Below are positions 48,613 to 60,482 of a DNA stretch of 64,000 bases, one piece after another; position 1 is the first letter of the stretch, and every line of letters starts with the position of its first letter. The stretch is taken from NCBI GenBank assembly GCA_963682055.1, contig OY821745.1, positions 29,323,342 to 29,387,341 of the forward strand, read 5' to 3'. The notes beneath the pieces are model-generated. The model had not been told where the DNA came from. It ran no database searches and saw nothing but the letters and a program-made list of their open reading frames with translations. Position numbers and translations under genes: made by a program. Source of the stretch: Primula veris (lineage: Eukaryota > Streptophyta > Magnoliopsida > Ericales > Primulaceae).

Positions 48613-49325
48613 ATATAAAATTAGTTACTAAAATTAGTTTCTAAAAAGGCAATTCAAACTTTAACAAACATTGAAATGAGTCAAACGAGAGTTAAATACA
48701 TAAAATTCACTTTTTGATAAAAAATTATTTTTTTATGAAAAAGTGTTTTTTTATGAAAAAACATTTTTCGGTGTAAAAAGCGGTATATTGACATTTTTTT
48801 ATGATATTTTATAATTTTTTTGTGATTTTTATAATTTTTTGTGATTTTTTTTGTGATTTTTTTGATTTTTTAATAATTTTTTGTGATTTTTTTTTCATTT
48901 TTTATAATTTTTTGTGTTTTTTTATAATTTTTTGTGATTTTTTTTACTTTTTTATAATTTTTTGTAATTTTTATAATTTTTTATGATTTTTTTTCATTTA
49001 TGAGGGAGAGAGAAATATATTTTATGTTTTTTTATGAGATTAATTTTTTTTTTAATTTATATAGTATGAAAAAGTGGTAGGTAAGTAAAATGCAAATTAT
49101 AATATGTATTTAGTGGGAATTAAAATTCAAAAGTGGTACTATAATGTATTAATTCTAAATGAAATAAGTTTCACCAAATTTATTTATGTTCCTTCATGGA
49201 GGACTCAACATATCTAGAGGAAATCCATCTTTAACGAATTTATTACATAGTCATAACTTATAAACAATTTCCATTATAAATAAAGTATTTTTTCTTGAGC
49301 TGATCAAATCCCTTCAGATCTCCTC

Positions 49326-51886
49326 CTATTTGTAAACTTCCATAACCCAATAGTTGTAAACATAACATTCGAATCGAATGCCAGCAAATCCAGCAGCTGT
49401 AGCCAAGGAAAGAAACTCTTGCTCTGTCCTTTCTTTTCCACCGACGGTTTGAATCATCATTAGCACATCAATTTGGCACATTCCTTGTGTTGCATGAGTA
49501 TTAGTCGGTACCACTGGTAGAGTTCCCTCAACTACTATTAATATCCCCTTCTCCGGCAGTGATTTATAACAATTCCTTAATAATTTCAAGCAATGATCAT
49601 CGCTCCAGTCATGTAGTATTGACTATCAAAATTTCAAATGATCAACGTTAAGTTCAATAAGAAAAGAAAGATCTAAAGAATATGAATGTATAACTTCATA
49701 TGCATACACATCAGTTATCACTACAATTGAAGGCTGAATGGAGGTTGCATCGTTCTCCCCATTGTGCAAATTGTTTATGTAGTTCTTTTTCCTACTATAT
49801 ATATTTTCGGAATTTGTATTTCCCACACTGCCACACATTTTAATTGCTTAAACCTTACGAACTAATTATTTATTGCAAGTACAACCGTTGATCAAAATTC
49901 ATACCTTCATCAAAATAGCATCTCCACTTGGAACACTCTCGAACATATCACCTGCAACATGTTCTACACCTGCACCAAATTCGAGACAAGGAGCTAGCAA
50001 TTCAAAAACGTAAAGTATGATGTTAATAAGCCAAGGATAGGACAATTAGAATGAAAAACAAAAGGATTATGATTCAACAGTGTGAATCACTAACAGATAC
50101 TCCTGTGTGCACAAGTTAAAAATGAACTAAAACTGAAATAAAATTATAATTAGTAGCACTGTACCAGGATAGCAAGGTGCGTGTTGTATTACATGTGGGA
50201 GGTCAAAATTGATTCCCTTAATGTGGGGGTATTTCGAAGTTATCAACTCGAGGGTAACACCAAGATTTCCACCAACATCCACAATTTGCTGGATTTGGTT
50301 GAAACCTTCGTAGGTGTGAAGCATTTTGGTTATGACATTAGTTGCTTGGTTGATCATTGCCTTATTAAACAGCTCGTTAAACCTCAAATCGTTCTCCGAA
50401 TAGTCAAATGTGTTCATTCCATGGACTCTATTTAATGGGACACCTCCTTCCAATACCGCCGGTTTTAGTCCAGGCCTAGTTATCCCATAAAACATATATA
50501 TACATATTATTTTGATTATCTTCCTGTTTTTAATATAACGAAGTCCTACTTATTAAAGAAGGAGGTATAAAGTTTTATTTCTAGTCAACTTGTTTTTATT
50601 ATTGTTTGAGAAATCGAGCATCTATGGCTGGACGGGGGAAGGTTGAAAAGTTATAATTAAAAAAAGAAATTAAAGATTGGAGTCATGAATTGAAGACACG
50701 AGACAAAGATTCGATGACTAACGAGCAAGTTGAGAGTTATGGATCTTCAATCATCAGCTTGAGGGGGAATATTAAGGATACTTTTTTTTCAGTCAAAACC
50801 AATATTTCCATGATTTATCCTTGCGTTAATTATGATTATAAAATGATTGTATTGTCCTTGATTCAGGAATTTACTTTTTCACCTTGTAGGATTCTTGGCC
50901 TACATATGTATACCGTATGTGTTCATGGAATAATAAGAAAAGCAAGCTTCATTATCATTTCTCAACAATTTTCATAACTTAGTCATTCTCCAGTATTTTT
51001 TGACCTTGCCATGTTGAAGTGAAGACGCTGGAAGTTGTTCTGGAGTTTAAGATTTATGAACCTAATTTTTTACTTAGTTACATATTTTTTTTTACTGAGA
51101 TACATGCATACCAGCTATCCATGTAGACCTTGTCCTGGATGAGAGACATTAATGGCCTTAAAGAAATCCCATCGGTGTTCGGAGTAAAGTACTTGGCCAT
51201 AGGGGAAAGGCCATACAACCTCCTCCTTTTGGTCGTCGCTTTCTCATCAAGATCAATAGCATTATTAGTAGTACTAGTAGTGGTGGTGTCAGTAGTGTAT
51301 GTATAGGTGCAGGTGAGGATGGAATGAGCTGCAAGTAAGTATAGCATGCGATCAAGCATAGAAGAAACTCTTGCTAGGGTGGTTGTATTAGCTTTCAACT
51401 CCAATTGAGATGCTATTTCATCAGATGAAACTCCACTCGATCCAGCTTTCGAGATGATCTCTAGTACTCCCATATCCATCACTGTCTACATAATAGGAAT
51501 TTAGGTGGTGCACAAGGGTTCATAATCATAGTCCCACAGAATTAACTAAAAAATAGTTTAAAAAAAATCCTATTTTTGCCATACATCGTACGTATAATCT
51601 TAGAATTGCACTACTTTGCCAACCATAAAACAAAATTAAAATGATTCTAAGGCTGGCTAGCTACCTGCATCACCATTGGCACGGTTGAAGAGCTAGCCAA
51701 CTGCATCGCACGTAACATCCAATACTCTTCTTCCTTCTCTTCTTCATTGTTGTGATCATTTTTCTCGTATAAGTCATCCCTACCACAATCACTCATGTAA
51801 TTAGAACCTGAAAGGGGATTCCTTGAATTTCCTGGAAAATTCATCATATTTCCAATTGGTATAGTCTCTTGTTGTCTCTTGAGCAA
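49326..51886 (-). CDS. COMT-type S-adenosylmethionine O-methyltransferase 1
   Basis: Plant class II phenolic O-methyltransferase family (caffeic acid/flavonoid type) that moves a methyl group from SAM to a hydroxyl of a phenolic substrate in the cytosol; the substrate cannot be predicted. Exons on the minus strand: 51886-51665, 51485-51112, 50475-50165, 49969-49905, 49622-49326; all phases join, giving 422 residues. SAM motif I is IVDVGGNLG (near 264-271), GINFDLPHV follows, then AGDMFESVP. The catalytic base His328 lies in LHDWSD; Glu356 (VVEG) and Glu388 (GGKERT) complete the triad with spacing 28 and 32, as in alfalfa COMT. It is longer than the usual 360-365 because of an Asn/Glu-rich N-terminus and a Thr-rich insertion near residue 135. 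Ser325 stands where COMTs have Trp (MKWxxHDW). Start is the ATG at 51886. Confidence 0.9.
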
Positions 51887-52796
51887 TGTTTTAACTCCAT
51901 TGCTTTCTCTAGTTAGTTTAGGATTAGGTACAATTTAAAGACTAATTAAAACCTCATGCATCACTGTAGCAATGATGTATAGCTAGATATAGAATGGACA
52001 AGTGGAATTGTGTACCATGCTCATCTTAAATGTCTAAATTTTCTCTCTCTCATATGAACAAGTGGGGATAACCCATTAATTTATCCTTTTCAACTATGTT
52101 TAAACTCGCAAAAGTAAAATGATAAATTTTATCATTTGGTTTTCTTATATAGCTCCCTTTTCATTAATTTGATAAAATAGAGAATAACTAAAACAAAATA
52201 CAGATTTTTTTTAATCACAAGTTAGTTATCGCCAACTTTTATTAAACTATTTTCAATGATTTTTTTAGTTAGGGGTAGAATCGGTTCGGTTTTGAGCTGA
52301 ACAAAATAAACCGAAAAAGTATTCAGTCCGGTTTTACTGTTTTAGATTGTAAAATCTAACAAAGCTGAAACATTTAGATTTAGTTCAGTTTTGGTTTGAT
52401 ACAATTTTTTCGAATATTATAGAAAAAATTACAAATTAGTAACACAAAATCAATAAAACCTTTAAATTTATGAAAATTTCCCCTTCTAATTCAAATATAA
52501 CTTATTTTTTTTTTAATTTATATGCATTGATACTACTATTAAAAAGCTTTAAAAATTAATAATAATAATGAATCACATTATTAGTTTAAGAGCTCAAACT
52601 TATGAAATTTAAAATGAAAAACCAAAGCAAAACTAAAAATATTTTTCATAAACAATATCTGAAACATTCTAAGGTTTCTTTTAAGCATTAGCAAATACGA
52701 CAATAATTCAACCGCGTCACTACTTTCCTTCTATGGCATGATGACTTATTTTACCACAAGAAAAGTTTCGGGGTCAGTGGTATTTAGGGTTAATTA
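51887..52796. promoter_or_regulatory. Upstream region of O-methyltransferase 1
   Basis: AT-rich sequence containing a GGTTCGGTTTTGAGCTGAAC-type repeat word near 52281 that is common in plant intergenic DNA. No gene. The promoter must lie near 51887-52100, but no clear TATA box was picked out. Confidence 0.35.
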
Positions 52797-55232
52797 CGGT
52801 TTAATTAATGACCACAATTTTGATACATTTTTGGTTTAATGACCTTAGTTTTTGTTGGATTCGTTTTATGACCTAAGTTTGGACAAGTTCCGATTTTGTG
52901 TGCCGTGAAAAATTGATGGAAAAACGACTCACATGCTATCACGTAACTGTTTAAATTGTGATGTTATCAAAATAGCCATGTATTTTGAAGGGAAAATTCA
53001 GTTTCCCTTTTCTAAATTTCCCACACGATACATACAAATATATATATATATATATACAAATTTTGCCAAATTTTGCCAAATTTTTCCAAAAATACACTCA
53101 CTCTATTTTAATAATTACCAATATACATAATCTAATTAATTAACTATTTGTCCTCAATATATTTTACTAATTACGGATGTACCATAAATTAATTAATAAT
53201 TTGTTTTAACCTCCGTAACTATAATAAATTATACCAAATCTGAATATTATGTTAAAAATGAAATATATTACGTGATTTATGTCATTACGCGTCTCACACG
53301 CAACGCGTGAGTAACTTTTACTAGTATATATATATATATATATACAAATATATATATATATATATATATACAAATATATGGGTAATATCACTTTACTGTC
53401 ATGAGTTTTGAGTCATATTTACTTAAGTGACATGACTTTCAAAAATATTGAATTGGTGATTCAGGTTTCATATATAATTTGATTTAGTGGTCTTCTTAAC
53501 TTCATAAGTTTTAAACAATTGCAATACAACCCACTTAGTTTAAAAATTAATAAAATAGACACCGATTTATTAAAAATGATAAAATTAACTCTTTAATTTT
53601 ACAATTTTTGTAAAAGACACGTTTTTCATTAAGCAAACTTTTCTTTATAATAAATACAATTTTAGACATAATTTTTGCTCTTTTCAGAAAAGTTTTAATA
53701 TGTAATAAAATTGTTTTAATTAGTAAAAATTACACTACATCCGTAAATAATTTTTGATAATTAAAGAAAAGAGTACGGATTAATATTAAAAATTGTCTGG
53801 TAAATTACAGAAAATTATTAAAAAAAAATTACACGGAGTTATCGTACATAAAATTTTATGTCCCCATGACTTCAGCATGGAGTTAAACTATTTTTTTTCG
53901 TAGCAAAAAGGTTCACAAAAAGACAAATTGGCACTTTTACCAGACTATCAAATAATCAAGATACGCGTAGTGTAATTTTCTTTAATATTAATCAGTAAAA
54001 TTTTCTTTAATTACCAAAAATTATTTACGGATGTAGTGTAATTTTTTCGGATTAAAACAATTTTTTTACGGATTAAAACCATTCTGAAAAGAAAAAAAAT
54101 TTAAATGTAGTATTTATTTTGCTGGAAAAATTGTATTTAAAGTCGCTTTTTTTTCAAAAATTATGTCTAAAATTGTATTTACTATGAAAAAAAGTTATCT
54201 TATTGGAAAATATGTCTTTTACAAAAATTGTAGAATTAAATAGTTAATTTTATCATTTCCAACAAATCGGTGTCTACTTGATTAATTTTTAAACTAAGTG
54301 AGTTGTATTGCAATTGTTTAAAACTTGTGAAGTTAATGAGAACACTAAATCAAAGTATATGCGAAACATGAGTCATCAATTTAATATTTTTGAAAATCAG
54401 GTCACTTAAGTAAATATGACTCAAAACTCAGTACAGCAAAGTGATATTAAACGAAAAGAAAAATAAATCCTAAACTTGAAGATTTATTGGAATAAAAATA
54501 AAAGAAACTCACAGTAATGCGATGAAAACACATATTCACACACCATCCAACTCAACCCATTGATTGAAGATAGAAAGAAAACCTTAAGCTCGCGATGTGT
54601 CGGAATTGAGGAATTGACTTAGTTCTCTCTCTTTTCAATTTTGGGAAATTCTGTAATCTAATTGAATTTGTGGGGTTTTGTTCTGTACAGTCAATCAATT
54701 GAACGATAAAAAATTCGGTTTTTAAAAATAAATATTCAATTGTTATTTTTTTTTTAAATTTTGATTATTAATTAAATTTAGCGTAGTATCCATTGGAGTT
54801 CTATATTTTTATTTAGATTTTTATTGTGTTGTAAAATTTGTCTAATATATAATAAAAATTGAAAATTTAAATTAGTTATTGAAAATGTATCATCTAATCC
54901 ATAATTTTTTAATTTAATGGTTGTAAATGTGGCTGTACATTGTACAATATAACTCAATAAATGCACAAAATGTGAACCTTGAATTTGTGGGAGATTTCGG
55001 TTGGGAAATAAATTTCTATGTACGTAATATAGGGAAATGACAAGTATACCATTAATTGTAACAGAAAACAGTCACGTGATAGCATGTGTAACGTTTTCCA
55101 TCTATAAAATACATGTTAGGTCACTAAATCAGAACTTGTTTAAAACTTAGGTTATAAAACGAATCCAACGAAAAACAAGGTCACTAAACCGAAATGTGTC
55201 AAAACTGGGGATACTAAACCGTAATTAACCCG
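52797..55232. mobile_element. Mutator-like element with long TIRs, non-autonomous
   Basis: 2436 bp. The left arm opens GGGTTAATTACGGTTTAATT and the right closes CCGTAATTAACCCG; the complementarity runs about 160 bases (ATGCTATCACGT near 52930 matches ACGTGATAGCAT near 55073). A 9-bp flanking direct repeat (TGGTATTTA/CGGTATTTA, 8 of 9 the same) fits Mutator. Inside is a second foldback element. No transposase is seen. It lies between O-methyltransferase 1 and the CURT1B pseudogene. Confidence 0.8.
53380..54451. mobile_element. Second foldback element nested in the Mutator-like element
   Basis: The arms run from GGTAATATCACTTTACTG (left) to its complement CAGCAAAGTGATATTA (right) and are complementary over about 400 bases (TGAGTCATATTTACTTAAGT against ACTTAAGTAAATATGACTCA). 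The short loop is near 53800-53940 and there is no ORF. A target-site duplication is not clear because of flanking TA runs. Nested within the larger TIR element, so it inserted later. Confidence 0.75.
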
Positions 55233-55289
55233 CGGTATTTATATGACGAGATTTACGATTTATAATGGTGAATTCATTGAAGAAACTTA

Positions 55290-55680
55290 ATAACTACTAC
55301 CAGAGAGGCACTGCCAGCAACAACAATTTCAGAATTAGAAACTATTTTTGAGCTACCTGAATTTGTTAACAAGAAGACGGGGTAACTATTCTTTCCTCGG
55401 TTAATGTATTAACACATCAATAGTATAGTATACCAGTGTTTGATCAGTTTGTGATTTTTGTCAGTAATGGGAAAAGCTAGAAGATAAGTACTCTGTTATA
55501 ACTTCTATTACCGTTGCCGGTGCCTTTGGTCTTTGACTTCTATTGAAATGATCGCGGTTGGTCTACAGTATACACATAATTTACTTTTCAATATTCTCTT
55601 TGGAACGACAGACAATTGACGGGATTCCATTGGTTCCCGTTGTTCTTGAACTCATTGGAATTGGGTACAGTACTGAGGTG
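55290..55680 (+). pseudogene. CURT1B pseudogene (exons 2-4 only, introns kept)
   Basis: Three blocks match CURT1B exons in order: exon 2 around 55296-55380 (REALPATT.., ELPEFV), exon 3 at about 55470-55556 (WEKLEDKYSVITS..), exon 4 at about 55615-55677 (IDGIPLVPVVLELIGIGY). Introns are also recognisable (GTAACTATTCTTTCC against GTAACTGATCTTTCC), so it is a DNA-level duplicate and not a retrocopy. It has lost splice acceptors, carries a stop and frameshift in exon 3, and lacks exons 1, 5 and 6. The Mutator-like element ends about 50 bp before it. It sits in front of O-methyltransferase 2, as CURT1B sits in front of the first O-methyltransferase fragment. Confidence 0.92.
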
Positions 55681-56185
55681 AGTTAATTTAATTAGATGCT
55701 TAATTTTTCTATGCTTAATTTCCCAAATAATATTTAGCTCCCCAACTATAAACTAGCGATGTATATATGTGTATTAATTGTCTTAAGGTGGTCACCAAAA
55801 TCAAATTTAGTATAAAAGGACATTGTTAAACTATGGCCTCGTCTGGAATATCTATATCCACCCTTTTAATTTAATTACTTACATGATGAATAAGTATTCA
55901 ACACAAGAATAGAGAGAAAATGATTATATAATGGCAAAAAAAAAGAAAAGAATATAAGAATAAAAATTGGCAAGAGATAACAAGGTCTTTATTTGACTCA
56001 AAACAACAATTATTACATAATTCAAAGCAATAACGACGATAAACTTTCCAGTCTTTCGCGGAGGCCTTGAACATGGGTAAACAGAAAACCATCTTGCATA
56101 ATGAATAACATCATATTATTACCTTCAACTTTAAATAAAACACATTATTTGAGCCCAATCCCTTCAGATCTCCGTTAGAAAGATT

Positions 56186-59100
56186 TTATTTGTGAAATTC
56201 CATAACCCAAAAGTTGCAAGCAAAGCAAGCAAACCGAATGCCTGCAAATCCAGCACCTGTAGCCAAAGAAAGAAACTCTTCCTTTGTCCTTTCTCTTCCA
56301 CCAGGGCTTTGGGTCATCATTATTAAATCAATTTGACAAATTGATTGTGTTGCAGGAGAATTATCCGGTATCAAAGGAACAACTACCTCCAGTACGATTA
56401 CTTTGCCACTTTTCGGCAAAGCTTTATAACACTTCTTTAATATTTTCAAGCAATGTTCATCGTTCCAGTCATGAAGTACCCCCTATCACAATTATGATTG
56501 TCAATGAACAAAAGGTCCAAAGAGATAAACTTAAAACATCAAACAACATACACATATATGAATGTATAACTTCATATACACATATACATAGAGCTGCAAA
56601 TGAACCGGGCTATTTGTGAACAAGCTCGTATTCGGCTCGTTAAAGTCTTGGCTCATGTTGTTTATTTACTAAAGAGTCGAGCCTGAACAAAATAATAAGC
56701 TTCGTGAACAGACTCGGACTTGTTTAGAAGCTCGATTAATTATTTTTAATATACGTTTTCATATATATTCGTGTTTATATACGTAAAATTTATCAAATAT
56801 AATGATGATGGTCGATAAATACTCTTCAATTTATGTAATAAATTTATTTTTTTAAACTAAATCTAATTAAAACTGAAACTCGCAAAAATTAAATGTATTA
56901 TTAATCATCTAAACATTGGTTTTAACTAAGTAATAAATTTTTAAGCAAAACTTATCCAAAAACGTGTCCAGGCAAGGCTTGTGAATACGTTCGACTCGAG
57001 CTTGTCTTTAAATGAGCCAAGTCTAAACAAGATTTTAATTTTTAGGACTCATTTAGTAAACGAGCCTAGATTGAACAGAGATAGGCCCGGCTCAGCTCAT
57101 TTGCATCCCTACATATACATAAGTTTTTACTTATTACTACAACTATATTCGTAAGGGGTTATTGCATTCCCCAATTTGTGCAGTATGAGCTTAATTGTAG
57201 TTTGATTCTATCCTTTAAGTTATGCATTTTTGCTTAATGTTATTTTTACCTTCATGAGAATGGCATCGCCACTTGGAACACTTGCAAACATATCTCCCGC
57301 TACATGTTCCACACCTGAACCAAGGATCAAGAAGGGATCTTAACAATTCTGAACTTGAATGATCCAAGTAAGAGATGAATATAATGAAAAAAAAAATATT
57401 ATGAATCAAGAGTGTGAACTATTACCGAATATTCCTATGTAAAGCTAAACTAAATAAAAAAGAAATGAAATGATAATTGAGATTTCTTTACCAGGATAGG
57501 GAGGTGCATTCTGTACAACATGTGGAAGGTCAAAATTGATGCCTTTTATATGGGGATATTTTGCAGTTATCAACTCTAGGGCGGCTCCGAGACACCCACC
57601 AACGTCCACTAATTGTTGAATATGCTCGAAACCCTTATAGGAATTGAGTATTTCGGTTATGACTAAAGTAGAAACGCTGTTCATTGCCTTATTGAACACC
57701 TCATTAAACCTTTCATCCTTCCCGTGATAGTCAAAGGCATTCATCCCATGGGCTCTGTTAAATGGAATGCCTCCTTCCAATACCGCGGGTTTTACCTCAC
57801 GCCTATGAATCAAAATTGTTGGTATGAAGGTTAAGACATCTATGTATATATAATATAGTATTATGAGTGGCGATGTAAGCACAGACTTATTAACATAGAC
57901 TTGTGCAAAGAATCGCTGAGAGTCGTTAGATAAATGTATATCAAGTTAGAACAATGACTTTCAATGAGTTTCTACAATATTCTATATCAAGTAGTCCGTG
58001 GATATACCACCACTCTATTATTACTCTTGTATCTAATATAACTGAATCCCCCTAGGTTCACATAATTGTCTTACTATAGAAATTGGAGCAATTGAAGATA
58101 AGTATTTCTAAGTAATTTATTCGAGTTTTAGTCACTCTGCCAAACATATTTGAGGCGGGCGGACATATGGCTACACAGGATTAGGCGTATATAGGATCAA
58201 AGACTAAATTACATCAAAAAAGGCGTAAAAAAATCTCAAAAATTTGAATAAATGATCACACATTACCGGACGCACATTGGATAACACAGGATCGGGTGGA
58301 CATGGGATTGGACAGAGACGTGATCTCAAATGATTGTGGGATTTTTTTTTTAAAGGTAATTAGGGTAAATGAACATTAATTAAGCCTCTTTATAACTTAC
58401 CTAAAAAAGAGTTAAAACAATATAAGTTTGAATAGAAATACTATTTCTTGAAAAACTTAGAACAAAAGAGTAAAGCAGGAAAAGTTGCATTTTAAAGACC
58501 ATTATTTAATTTCCTCGTAGTTTTGTTTTTAACTCCTGGTATATCACTTTTTTAGATACATGCATACCAGCTGTCCTGGTAGATCTTGTCCTGAAAGACT
58601 GTCATAGCTGGTCCTAAACAGATCCCATCGGAGTTCGGAATAAAGTATTTGGCAATCGGAGAGAGTCGGTATAATCTCCTCTTGATTCTCATTTGCTCAC
58701 CTGTAGCATTAGTAGTAGTGTCGGAATAGGTACAGATGAGAATGGAATGAGCCGCAAGTAGGCATAGCATACGATCGAGCATTGAAGATGCTACTGCATG
58801 TGTTGTCTTATGAGTATTTATCTCCATCTTAGACGCTATCTTATCAGCTGAGACACCATTTTCGCCTGCTTTGGAAATGATCTCCAACACTCCTAGATCC
58901 AACACCGCCTGAAAGAATAGAAAATTAGGTGGTGACACAGAATATTAAACATATTGTGTCACATTTTTACCATGAATGCAGTTAAGCAAGTAGTATCTTA
59001 TTAAAGTAATTTGTCATCCTAAAACAACAAAAAAGTATTATTCATTTTTATGCCGCTAGCTACCTGCATCACCATCGGCACCACCGAAGAGCTGGTAATC

Positions 59101-59219
59101 TGAAACGCACATAACATCCAATACTCTTCTTCTTTATTTTCTTTGTTATGGTTATTCTTCTCATGAAATTCACTCTTGTAAGTAGAACCTGCAAGGAGAT
59201 TCTTCGATAAATCTGCCAT
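56186..59219 (-). CDS. COMT-type S-adenosylmethionine O-methyltransferase 2
   Basis: A tandem paralogue of the gene at 49.3-51.9 kb. Exons on the minus strand: 59219-59064, 58908-58568, 57802-57492, 57314-57250, 56482-56186; phases agree and three exons match gene 1 exactly in length (311, 65 and 297). Product 389 residues. SAM motif I is VDVGGCLG, followed by GINFDLPHV; the catalytic residues are His295 (LHDWND), Glu323 (VLEV) and Glu355 (GGRERT), with the same 28/32 spacing as COMT. The N-terminus [20 protein letters not shown] is shorter than in gene 1. Intron 4 contains a hAT-like element. Substrate not predictable; the proteins differ at many sites, so the duplication is not very recent. 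Confidence 0.92.
56590..57110. mobile_element. hAT-like non-autonomous element in O-methyltransferase 2 intron 4
   Basis: Begins AGAGCTGCAAATGAACCGGG and ends CTCAGCTCATTTGCATCCCT, terminal inverted repeats of about 14 bp (GCAAATGA core). A 10-bp direct repeat ACATATACAT flanks it (56580-56589 and 57111-57120), partly in a TA-rich setting, so a standard 8-bp duplication could lie within. Shares CGAGCC words and an inverted interior with the element at 9.7 kb. Confidence 0.75.
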
Positions 59220-60241
59220 TATTTTTTCCTGGTTTAGTCCGAATTATTGTTGAGAAATGTTTTACTTCGACTACTTGTTAGTTGCTTATCATTTATATAG
59301 TAGAGTTTTAAAAGATGTTTCAAAGCTGGACAAGCAAATTGCCATAGTCAAGGCCATAGCTTCATTTTAAAAGCCGTAGCCAAATAACCCCGATGTCAGG
59401 TAATGTTAACCCTCTTAATTCAACTAATTAATATAGATAATGTTTGGTAAATCTAGAAGAGAAACTAATAACCACGTATGTCAGGACCACTTGTAAGTTG
59501 CAGCAGTTTCTTTAAAAGGAACTTAACTGCATTAGTTATGATCTTTTTATAAATGTACTATTATCTTTGGCCATTTTACTTAATCATGGAATAAAATTTG
59601 TCCTTTTCTCTGTAGAAATTTATCCATTTGTTATAAAATTTATTGCAAAGGTTTGGCGACTCTCTGTGGAAACGATTCTGAATCAACTTTATGTTAAGTT
59701 TTATTGTGGAAAAAGGTTATTCACAATATGTCAAATAGATATTCGAGGTTACATACTGCAAAAGATTACCATTTTCAATAACATTTTGCTGCAAATGCAT
59801 AACATAGCGTAGTAGCCTGTACCTTGGTTGGCGGAAAATTTTAAATGAGGAATGGATAGGAAGCCATTAAAGATTGACACTGGGTAGCCATTATTTTCCC
59901 GATCTAGAACGAAGGGGTCGTTTGACTTCGTTATTTTAATGTTTAATATTAGTGTATTTTTGATAAAAATATACCTACAATTTCCAGTAAAAAATCAAAT
60001 TTTGTGTGCGCCAAAACTGTGAAGTTTGGACCCTGGATGTGTTGGGGATGAATCCGCACCACCTATCTCAACAATACCTTTTAAATAACCGTTTACATTT
60101 ACATAAAATTTCAGCTTACTTATTAATTTACTTATAATTAATAATCATACATTATTTTATTTATTTATTTATTATCATTTAATAATCATAACAATATTAC
60201 AACCATAAAAATATGAACCCCATGATGGTTTATTATTATTA
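59220..60241. promoter_or_regulatory. O-methyltransferase 2 upstream region, duplicated further on
   Basis: No gene. Segments 59325-59515 and 59625-59770 recur at about 62505-62695 and 63425-63585 (shared words CAGGTAATGTTAAC, CTAATAACCACGTATGTCAG, GATATTCGAGGTTACAT). This conservation of two separate upstream blocks shows that the promoter region was duplicated. Confidence 0.75.
59286..59300 (-). promoter_or_regulatory. Likely TATA box of O-methyltransferase 2
   Basis: CTACTATATAAATGATAAG on the minus strand holds TATATAA about 70-75 bp upstream of the ATG, the usual position for a TATA box given a short leader. Inferred from sequence only. Confidence 0.5.
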
Positions 60242-60482
60242 TACTCTCTCCCCCCCTAAATAAATGTCCCCTACGAAAATACGTGCAACTTTAACCATCA
60301 AAATTTTCATATTAAAATTACCGAAATGAAAAGATTGAAAATTTGATCATATAGTTCTAACCATAAACTACGTGATTAATTTTTGAAATAATCTTTTCCG
60401 GCAATCTAAATATGAAAAAATTATCGGTCAAAATTACACGTATTTTCATAGGATACATTTGTTTAGGGACGAATGGAGTATT
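60242..60482. mobile_element. Stowaway-like MITE, copy 4
   Basis: About 240 bp with internal inverted arms (CCTACGAAAATACGTGCAAC and its complement TTACACGTATTTTCATAGG). It carries the family core, GTGCAATTTTGACC-like with GGTCAAAATTACACG, also seen at 4.3, 5.5 and 8.5 kb. Confidence 0.75.

Larger units (their letters stand above)
47400..49080. mobile_element. Foldback element with an A/T-rich inverted repeat around a 21-bp minisatellite
   Basis: The left arm (about 47400-47790), rich in AAAAAATCACAAAAAATC and then GTCAATATAACACTTTTTAT, is the complement of the right arm (about 48700-49010), rich in TTTTTTGTGATTTTTT with GGTATATTGACATTTTT. Between them lie 650 bp of a 21-bp minisatellite and a spacer with a tRNA-like B box. 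It has no transposase. Structure fits a foldback-type transposon, but the class is unknown. It sits between two copies of an O-methyltransferase 3' end. Confidence 0.6.
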
